Below, piece by piece: positions 14,500 to 21,800 of a DNA stretch of 37,929 nt. How positions within the stretch are numbered: the stretch's first letter is position 1; each line of letters opens with the position of its first letter. A program made the translations under genes and the position numbers. The DNA is from Caldimicrobium thiodismutans (lineage in GTDB: Bacteria > Desulfobacterota > Thermodesulfobacteria > Thermodesulfobacteriales > Thermodesulfobacteriaceae), in the NCBI GenBank assembly GCA_002877875.1, contig PNIE01000029.1, positions 1 through 37,929 of the forward strand, written 5' to 3'. The notes beneath the pieces are model-generated. The model was given only the letters and a program-made list of their open reading frames with translations, ran no database searches and was not told where the DNA came from.

Positions 14500-16151
14500 T
14501 CGAGCACTGCACCAGTAGAAGCAGATTTTACCAAAACATAATATTTTTTCAAGACACCTTTTAATTTTTTCTTAGGAGGGCTCCATTTCTTCTTCCTTTT
14601 CTCAAGCTCTTCGTCAGAGACTTTAAGCTCTAAAAGCCTTCCTGGAATATCGATTTCAATAATATCACCCTCCTCCACTAAGGCTATGGGACCACCTTCT
14701 GCTGCTTCCGGAGAAACATGCCCTATACAAGCGCCCTGAGTACCTCCACTAAATCTTCCATCCGTTATTAAGGCAACTGAAGCTCCAAGACCCATACCAA
14801 TCAACGCAGAGGTGGGTGAAAGCATCTCCCTCATACCAGGACCACCCTTTGGCCCCTCATAACGAATAACCACCACATCTCCAGGCCTTATTTTTCCCGA
14901 GAGTATGGCTTCATAGGCCTCCTCTTCTGAATTATAAACCCTTGCTGGCCCAGTATGTCTCATCATTTCAGGCAAAACAGCACTTGTCTTCACCACAGCC
15001 CCCTCAGGAGAAAGATTCCCATAAAGCACAGCAATTCCACCTTCATAGGCATAGGGATTCTCAATAGGTCTTAACACTTCGGGATTTCTATTTTCTGCCT
15101 TCTCAATAATCTCTCCTATAGTTTTTCCTGAAACAGTTAGGCAGCTGGTATCAATAAGTCCTTTTTTAGCAAGTTCCTTCATCACCGCTGGAATACCACC
15201 TGCCTGATGAAGTTCTGGCACACTGTGAGGCCCTGACGGAATAAGTTTTGCAAGAACCGATGTCTTCTTAGAAATCTCATCAAAAGTCTTTAAATCAAGG
15301 GGAATTTCAGCCTCTTTAGCAATCGCCATAAGGTGAAGTACCGTGTTAGTTGAACACCCAAGAGCCATATCCACAGCAATGGCATTCCTAAAAGAGGCAT
15401 CACTTATAAGTTTCTTTGGAGTAAGCCCCTTTTTTACAAGCCTTACAATAGCCCTTCCTGTCTCTTTGGCAAGTCTTATTCTTTCTGAATAAACGGCAGG
15501 TATAGTTCCATTCCCAGGAAGAGCAAGCCCTAAGGCCTCAGTTAAACAGTTCATAGAATTAGCAGTAAACATACCAGCACAGGAGCCACAGGTTGGGCAG
15601 GCACATTTCTCAAGCTCAATAAGCTCCTCTTCTGTCATCTCTCCCTTTTTAATTCTTCCAATGGCCTCAAAAGCTGAAATTAAATTTACCTTTTTACCTT
15701 GGAAATCGCCTGTAAGCATAGGACCACCAGCTATTAATATGGCTGGAAGGTTCAATCTAAAGGCAGCCATAAGCATACCAGGAGTGATTTTGTCACAGCT
15801 GGTAACAAGAACTAGACCATCAAAGGCATGAGCTTGAGCCATAATCTCTATAGAATCAGCAATAATTTCACGGCTAACAAGAGAATATCTCATACCCTCA
15901 TGATTCATCGCAATTCCATCGCAGACTCCAATAACCCCAAATTCCACCGGCACTCCCCCTGCTTGCCTCACTCCTGCTTTAACAGCTTCCACCAGGGTTC
16001 TCAAATGAATATGTCCTGGAACAATTTCATTGAAGGAATTGGCTATACCAATAAGGGGAGCCCTCAAATCCTCATCATCAAAACCAAGGGCCCTAAGCAA
16101 AGACCTGTGAGGAGCTCTTTCAATACCCTTCTTTATCCTGTCACTTCTCAT
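14496..16151 (-). CDS. ilvD: IlvD, dihydroxy-acid dehydratase
   Basis: A 551-residue Fe-S dehydratase that converts 2,3-dihydroxy-isovalerate and its methylvalerate homologue to the 2-keto acids in valine and isoleucine synthesis. Cluster and active-site regions are visible: SCDKITPGMLMA, CACPTCGSCAGMFTANSMN and LGLALPGNG, plus GRFSGGTQGACIGH near the C-terminus. Length is standard. It starts the ilvD-mlaEFD unit, behind a good promoter and a GAGGGAG Shine-Dalgarno close to the ATG. No other branched-chain genes are in the window. Confidence 0.96.
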   Translation of the reverse strand: MRSDRIKKGIERAPHRSLLRALGFDDEDLRAPLIGIANSFNEIVPGHIHLRTLVEAVKAGVRQAGGVPVEFGVIGVCDGIAMNHEGMRYSLVSREIIADSIEIMAQAHAFDGLVLVTSCDKITPGMLMAAFRLNLPAILIAGGPMLTGDFQGKKVNLISAFEAIGRIKKGEMTEEELIELEKCACPTCGSCAGMFTANSMNCLTEALGLALPGNGTIPAVYSERIRLAKETGRAIVRLVKKGLTPKKLISDASFRNAIAVDMALGCSTNTVLHLMAIAKEAEIPLDLKTFDEISKKTSVLAKLIPSGPHSVPELHQAGGIPAVMKELAKKGLIDTSCLTVSGKTIGEIIEKAENRNPEVLRPIENPYAYEGGIAVLYGNLSPEGAVVKTSAVLPEMMRHTGPARVYNSEEEAYEAILSGKIRPGDVVVIRYEGPKGGPGMREMLSPTSALIGMGLGASVALITDGRFSGGTQGACIGHVSPEAAEGGPIALVEEGDIIEIDIPGRLLELKVSDEELEKRKKKWSPPKKKLKGVLKKYYVLVKSASTGAVLE

Positions 16152-16197
16152 CTATCTCCCTCTAAAGCTTAAGGTAAACTAAAACAAATTAAAATTG

Positions 16198-16225
16198 ATT
16201 GTAATAAAAAAAAACTTGCTGTCAA
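16198..16225 (-). promoter_or_regulatory. Promoter of ilvD-mlaEFD
   Basis: TTGACA (16225-16220), a 16-nt spacer containing nine T residues, and TACAAT (16203-16198) on the minus strand. Transcription would begin near 16191, giving a leader of about 40 nt. It lies in the divergent gap shared with the Nfu-like gene. Confidence 0.7.
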
Positions 16226-16273
16226 GGAAAAATGTATTAAATTTATATAAAATTTGTAAAGGGGGTTTGAAAA

Positions 16274-16501
16274 ATGGAGATGAGAGAGGCTGTTGAGAAG
16301 GCTCTTGAGAAGGTAAGGCCTATGCTTCAGGCTGATGGAGGAGATGTGGAGCTTGTTGAGGTTACACCAGAGGGAGTGGTTAAAGTTAGACTGCAAGGAG
16401 CCTGTGGAAGCTGCCCTATGTCTATGATGACCCTAAAAATGGGAATTGAAAGATATCTTAAGAGTGAAGTGCCTGAAGTTACCGAAGTGGTGGCTGTATA
16501 A
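16274..16501 (+). CDS. NifU C-terminal domain (Nfu-type) Fe-S protein
   Basis: A 75-residue protein that is nothing but the NifU C-terminal domain: VRPMLQADGGDVELV followed by the CGSCPMS motif, whose two Cys ligate a transferable [4Fe-4S] cluster between subunits, and a short helix. In the family it delivers clusters to apo-proteins. Fe-S clients nearby are IlvD and, by inference, others in this anaerobe. The ATG has an AGGGGG Shine-Dalgarno at 8 nt. It is divergent from ilvD, and a weaker promoter-like pair for this strand overlaps the ilvD -35 box. It is 44 nt before rpoZ. Confidence 0.93.
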   Translation: MEMREAVEKALEKVRPMLQADGGDVELVEVTPEGVVKVRLQGACGSCPMSMMTLKMGIERYLKSEVPEVTEVVAV

Positions 16502-16545
16502 AAATTTAAAAATTGAAAGATCATACTTCTTGGAGGTGTTAATCT

Positions 16546-16812
16546 ATGGCTCGTGTTACTATAGAAGATTGTCTTAAAAAGGTGCCCAGTCGTTTTAAAT
16601 TAATCCATCTTGCTATTGAAAGGGTGAAACAATTAAGAGAAGGAGCTCAACCCCTTATTTCGACCGATAATAAAGAGATTGTTCTTGCTTTAAGAGAAAT
16701 AGCTGCAGGACTTGTCACCCCTGAAAATATACAAAGTCTTTGGAAAAAGGAAAAACCTACTACCCCTTATGAAATTTCAGAAATTCTTAAACAAAGAAGT
16801 CTCAAGCCTTAA
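16546..16812 (+). CDS. rpoZ: RpoZ, RNA polymerase omega subunit
   Basis: An 88-residue protein with the omega core: ARVTIEDCLKKVPSRFKLIHLAIERVKQLREGA, followed by VLALREIAAGLVTPENI. Omega clamps the C-terminal end of beta-prime and helps assemble RNA polymerase. The family usually has NRFELV and RA-x-QL; here SRFKLI and RVKQL replace them. A GGAGG Shine-Dalgarno lies 9 nt upstream of the ATG. It sits between nfu and dnaJ rather than next to gmk or spoT. Confidence 0.9.
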   Translation: MARVTIEDCLKKVPSRFKLIHLAIERVKQLREGAQPLISTDNKEIVLALREIAAGLVTPENIQSLWKKEKPTTPYEISEILKQRSLKP

Positions 16813-16826
16813 GAAAATTGATTGAA

Positions 16827-17987
16827 ATGAACGTCTATAAGGATTATTATGCCATTCTTGGAGTTCCACGAAATGCAACTCAGGAAGAGATTAAGCGGGC
16901 CTATCGTAGGCTCGCTATGAAATATCATCCTGACAAAAATCCAGGCAACAGAGAAGCTGAAGAAAAATTTAAAGAAATCTCTGAGGCATATGAAGTGCTT
17001 TCAGATCCTCAAAAAAGGGCTCTTTATGACCGCGAGGGATATGCAGGACTTAAAAAATCAGGTTATACAGGCTTTGAAGACATCTCGGATATTTTTAAAA
17101 CCTTTTCAGATCTCTTTGAAGAATTTTTTAATTTCTCCTTTGAAGAATCTTTTCAATCTAAGAGAAGAGATGGAGCAGATATTTCTACAGAGGTTTGGCT
17201 TGACTTTGAGAACCTTTTTCAGAATTCCAAGGTAAATCTTGAACTTGAAAGATGGGAGACCTGTGAGACCTGTCAAGGACTTGGGTATGATCCTCAAAAA
17301 GGGCTAAAAGTTTGTGAATATTGCGAAGGAAAGGGAAAAGTAGCCTATCGAGAGGGTTTTTTTAGGGTAAGTTATCTTTGCCCAGAGTGTGGCGGTAAGG
17401 GTTCAACTTATGTAGAAAAATGCCCAACTTGTAAGGGAAGCGGAAGAGTTCGTAAAAAAAGGACTCTTCAGATAACTATTCCTCCTGGAGTAGAGGATGG
17501 AACTATTTTTCGCATAAAAGGAGAAGGTGAGGGAGGGGTCTTTGGCGGAAAACCTGGTGATTTATATCTACGGGTTCGCATAAAACCTCATCGGTATTTT
17601 CGGCGTGAAAAAAATAATGTTTATGGAGAAATAAAGATCAATTTTATATCAGCCATTCTTGGGGATAAGATAAAAATTCCTTATTTTAATAAAGACCTTG
17701 AGATCGAAATACCCCCTGGAACTCAGCCAGGAGATGAGATAATCCTAAAAGGAGAGGGGCTGCCTCATCCTCAAACCAAAGAAAGGGGAGATTTAATTCT
17801 TAAGGTTTTAGTAGAACTGCCCAAAGAGGTCTCTCCCGAGGGTAAAGATCTTCTTCTTGCCTTTGCTAAAAAAGAAGGACTTTTAGATGAACCTATTTTA
17901 AATTCTCAAAAGAAAGAAGAAGTCTCAAAGAAGAAAAAAAAAGATAGTTTCTGGAAAAATATTATTTTTGGTGGAAGGGATGCCTGA
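16827..17987 (+). CDS. dnaJ: DnaJ, Hsp40 co-chaperone
   Basis: About 386 residues with the full type I DnaJ layout: J domain with the HPD triad (MKYHPDKNPG), a short Gly/Phe-rich linker, four zinc-binding CxxCxGxG motifs (CETCQGLG, CEYCEGKG, CPECGGKG, CPTCKGSG) and the C-terminal client-binding domains (TLQITIPPGVEDGT, IEIPPGTQPGDEI). DnaJ stimulates DnaK ATPase and delivers unfolded clients. The ATG at 16827 gives the usual short MNVYKDYY start; a TTG nine bases earlier is also open. The Gly/Phe linker is poor in glycine compared with E. coli. A Lys-rich tail (KKEEVSKKKKKD) ends the protein. No dnaK or grpE is adjacent. The 3' end overlaps moaC by 8 nt. Confidence 0.93.
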   Translation: MNVYKDYYAILGVPRNATQEEIKRAYRRLAMKYHPDKNPGNREAEEKFKEISEAYEVLSDPQKRALYDREGYAGLKKSGYTGFEDISDIFKTFSDLFEEFFNFSFEESFQSKRRDGADISTEVWLDFENLFQNSKVNLELERWETCETCQGLGYDPQKGLKVCEYCEGKGKVAYREGFFRVSYLCPECGGKGSTYVEKCPTCKGSGRVRKKRTLQITIPPGVEDGTIFRIKGEGEGGVFGGKPGDLYLRVRIKPHRYFRREKNNVYGEIKINFISAILGDKIKIPYFNKDLEIEIPPGTQPGDEIILKGEGLPHPQTKERGDLILKVLVELPKEVSPEGKDLLLAFAKKEGLLDEPILNSQKKEEVSKKKKKDSFWKNIIFGGRDA

Positions 17988-18456
17988 GTTTACCCATCTT
18001 AAACAGGATGGGACTCTTTATATGGTTGATGTTTCAGAAAAGCCTGCCACTTTAAGAATAGCCATAGCCAAAGGTGAAGTTATTTTTCCTGAAGAGATTT
18101 ATGAGAGAGTTCTTTCGCAAGACATACCAAAGGGTGATTTTCTCTGTTGTGCAAGGGTAGCAGGAATTCTTGCTGCCAAAAAAACAGGAGAACTTATCCC
18201 CCTTTGTCATCCTTTACCTATAAGCCAAGTGGAGATTGATTTTCATTTTATACCCGAAAGGTATGCCCTTGAAATCGAGGCTAAAGTAAAAACGGTGTCT
18301 CAGACTGGGGTTGAAATGGAAGCCCTTACAGCGGTTGCTATTTCTGCTCTTACAATCTATGATATGTGTAAGGCACTCCATAAGGGAATAAAGATCCAAA
18401 GTATAAGACTTGTTTACAAGAGTGGAGGAAAGAGCGGAGAGGTCAGCCTTGAATAA
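17980..18456 (+). CDS. moaC: MoaC, cyclic pyranopterin monophosphate synthase
   Basis: A 158-residue protein from the ATG at 17980, within the end of dnaJ. It has MVDVSEKPATLR near the start, AKKTGELIPLCHPLPIS in the middle and GVEMEALTAVAISALTIYDMCKA plus KSGGKSGE at the end; these are the conserved active-site stretches of MoaC. With MoaA it turns GTP into cyclic pyranopterin monophosphate, the first stage of molybdopterin synthesis. A further upstream TTG/GTG reading would add four residues but has no support. No other moa genes are near. Confidence 0.95.
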   Translation: MPEFTHLKQDGTLYMVDVSEKPATLRIAIAKGEVIFPEEIYERVLSQDIPKGDFLCCARVAGILAAKKTGELIPLCHPLPISQVEIDFHFIPERYALEIEAKVKTVSQTGVEMEALTAVAISALTIYDMCKALHKGIKIQSIRLVYKSGGKSGEVSLE

Positions 18457-18473
18457 ACCTTGGGGAGGAGGGG

Positions 18474-18836
18474 ATGGATAAAGAGAAACTTAATTACTTC
18501 AAGGAATTACTTCTCAAAAGAAAGGAAGAGATTTTAAAAGATGTTTCGGAAACTTTAAAAAATCTTGAAGAAAGCTCAGAGAACCTTCCTGATGCCATCG
18601 ATCAAGCCACAAGAGAAACGGACCTTGCCCTTGGCTTGAGGCTAAGAGATAGAGAGCAGAAGCTTCTTAAAAAGATTGAGAGGGCTTTGAAAAAAATCGA
18701 AGAGGGAACCTACGGAATATGCGAGGCCTGTGGAGCTGAAATTGATGAAAAAAGACTTATGGCAAGGCCTGAAGCCACCCTTTGCATTGATTGTAAAAGA
18801 GCCCAAGAAAGAATGGAGAAAATAAAGGGTGAATAA
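18474..18836 (+). CDS. DksA/TraR-family zinc-finger regulator
   Basis: A 120-residue protein with an N-terminal coiled coil (about 1-70) and a C4 zinc finger, YGICEACGAEIDEKRL then CIDCK (about 80-110). Such proteins enter the RNA polymerase secondary channel; DksA does so together with ppGpp to tune rRNA and stress promoters. E. coli DksA is about 150 residues and has the DxxDxA tip; here the coiled-coil tip reads LPDAIDQATRET, with two acidic residues in a related arrangement, so an active polymerase-binding protein is plausible. A GGAGGGG Shine-Dalgarno is present. The next gene, uvrA, starts 5 nt after its stop. Confidence 0.9.
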   Translation: MDKEKLNYFKELLLKRKEEILKDVSETLKNLEESSENLPDAIDQATRETDLALGLRLRDREQKLLKKIERALKKIEEGTYGICEACGAEIDEKRLMARPEATLCIDCKRAQERMEKIKGE

Positions 18837-18841
18837 CCCCT

Positions 18842-21800
18842 TTGAAATACATCGAGCTCTATTCTGCCAAACAGAACAATCTTAAGGGTTTTGATCTTTT
18901 TTTACCTTTTTATCAACTAATTGTTGTTACAGGGGTCTCTGGGGCAGGAAAATCAAGCCTTGTTTTTGATATTCTTTATGCCGAGGGAAGTAGACGCTAT
19001 CTTGAAACTTTTTCTTCCTATGTAAGACAATATCTTGAAAGACTTCCTAAACCCTTTGTAAAAGATTTAAAAAATATTCCTCCTGCTCTTGCTTTTCCTC
19101 AAGGAAATTTTGTAAAGACTTCTCGCTCAACAGTTGCCACCTTAACAGAAATAAGCCATTTTACAAAAATGCTTTTTTATCATTTAGCTATTCCCCGCTG
19201 TCCTATTTGTAATATACCCATTACTCAGAAAGATCCGGAAATTTTAGCTAAAGAGATTTTTCAAAAATTCCCAGGAGAGTGGGTATACCTTCTTGTTCCA
19301 GTTAAAGTTGAAAAAGATATCTATTACCTAAGAGAGGGTCTTCTTGCTTCAGGCTTTACCAGAGCTTTTGTGGAGGGAAAGGTTTTAGAACTTGATGAAG
19401 TAGAGGAACTTCCTGAAATTAATGAGCTTGAACTCCTCCTTCACCGTATAAAAATTGAAAAAGAAAATTTTCAGGCTCTTATCTCCTCTCTTGAGCAGGC
19501 CCTTAAAATCTCTGAGAAATTTAAGATAAGAACCCTCTATGGTGAAGAATTTTTTTATACCTTTAAAGAAGAGTGCCCAAGATGTGGTTTTAAAGCCCCT
19601 TTAAAGACCCCTGCCCTTTTTTCTTTTAACACCTCTCAAGGAGCTTGTCCTGAGTGTAAGGGTTTCGGGAATCTCCTTGTAATAGATCTTCCTGCCTTAG
19701 TAAGACATCCAGAGAAGTCTCTTAAAGCAGGAGCTATTCCTATTCTCGATTTTCCTGCCATGCTTGAAGTTAAGATGGATCTCTTTGATTTTTTGAAAAA
19801 AAGAGGGATCTCCTTAGATACACCCTTTGAAAAACTTCCTGAAGAGATCAAAAAAGCTATTTTTGAAGGTGAGGGCTCCTGGTATGGACTTAAAGAGGTG
19901 GTGGATTGGCTTGAGGCTCATAGATATAAACCCCATTTTCGCATTCTTCTTGCCAAATTAAGAAGGGAGATTATTTGTCCTACTTGTAAGGGAAGTCGTT
20001 TCAATCCTAAAGCCCTTCTCTTTTATATCAAAGATTTGAACATAGGTGCCTTTTATCAACTAGAGATCTCTCAGGCTAAAAAATTTATAGAGGATTTACT
20101 TAAGGAGGGGTTACCTCCTGCAGGAGAGAGATTGGCCTTAGAAGTAAAAAGACGGCTTGAATATCTTGAAGGAGTTGGCCTTTCCTATCTTACTTTAAAC
20201 AGAGCCAGTAAAACTCTTTCAGGTGGAGAGATTAGTCGTTGTTTACTTACAAGAGCTCTTTCCTCAAATCTTGTTGAAACCCTTTATATCCTTGATGAGC
20301 CAACAACAGGACTTCATCCAAGTGATACAGCCAAAGTTCTTGAATTTATGGAAAGAATTGTCTCACAGAACAATACTGTGGTAGTGGTGGAACACGATCC
20401 TGAAGTAATCCTTAAGGCTCATTTTCTTGTAGAACTTGGGCCTGAAGGAGGAGAAAGAGGGGGTTATCTCCTTCATGCCGGAAACCCAAAAAAACTAACT
20501 CTAAAAAAGACTCCTACCTCAGAGGCTTTAAAAAATCTCTTTCAAGAACGAGAAATATCAGAAAATATATCTCATTTCCAAGAATTTTTGGAGATCAAAG
20601 GAGCCCGCAGATTCAATCTCAAGAACGTAGAGGCCAAAATACCTCTTGGTAGGCTTACGGTTATTACGGGAGTGTCTGGTTCTGGAAAATCAACCTTTCT
20701 TGAGGAAATTCTTTACAAGGGTCTTATAGCGCTAAAGGATAAGAGAAAACCAGAGTATTGTGAGGAAATAAAAAACTTCCCTTCTCATTATCAAGTTCTC
20801 TATCTTACTCAAGAACCCCTTGCCAGATCTCCAAGAGCAGTCATAGCAACCTATACAGGTCTTTATACTTACATAAGAAGGCTACTTGCAAGCACTGATG
20901 AGGCCAAAAAATTTGGCTATACCGAGGCAAGTTTTTCCTTTAATTCTGAGACAGCTCAATGTCCAAATTGCAAAGGCCTTGGCTTTGAGATAGTGGAAAT
21001 GCAATTTCTCTCAGATTTAGTTATTCCCTGTGAGGTTTGTAAAGGAGCTCGCTTTAAAGAGGAATTTCTTGAAATACGTTGGCGAGGAAAAAATGTCGCT
21101 GAAATCCTTGATCTCACTGTAGATTCTGCCTATGAATTCTTTGGTAATCATCGGGAGATAAAAAGGATTCTTGAGATCTTGAGAAAACTTGGCCTTGGCT
21201 ATTTAAAATTGGGACAACCCCTCTCAACCCTTTCTGGAGGTGAGGCCCAGAGATTAAAGATAGCAGAACTTCTAACTCAAATTGGAACAGGCAAGGCTAT
21301 AATTCTTTTGGATGAACCTACGGTTGGGCTTCATTTAAAGGATATTGAGAGACTCCTTTTGGCTTTAAAGTATCTTAAAGAGGAAGGGCATACAGTAGTT
21401 GTTGTCGAACACCATCCGGAGGTTATGCTTTCAGCAGATTGGATTCTTGAATTTGGCCCAGAAGGGGGAGAAAAAGGTGGATATTTACTTTTTCAAGGGA
21501 CTTTAAAAGAATTATTAAAAACTCCTTGCCCTACATCCAACTATCTCAAGGAATATCTCCAAGGTAAACCAATTAAGGAAAATAAGCCTACCAGAAGCTT
21601 AGAATTTCAAGAAGAAAAATTCATCAAGCTCAGAGGGATTCGTCATCACAATCTAAGGAACATTGACCTTGACATCCCCAGGGAAAAATTGGTGGTGATA
21701 ACTGGGGTTTCAGGCTCTGGAAAATCAACCCTTGCCTTTGATGTAATTTTTTCTGAGGGACAGAGGCGTTTTCTTGAGACTCTTCCTGCCTATTTAAGAC

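Noticed and set aside
16220..16251. Strong promoter for the Nfu-like gene
   Set aside because: Only TGTCAA with 17 nt to TTATAT can be seen, sharing bases with the ilvD -35 box; too weak to list as a feature.
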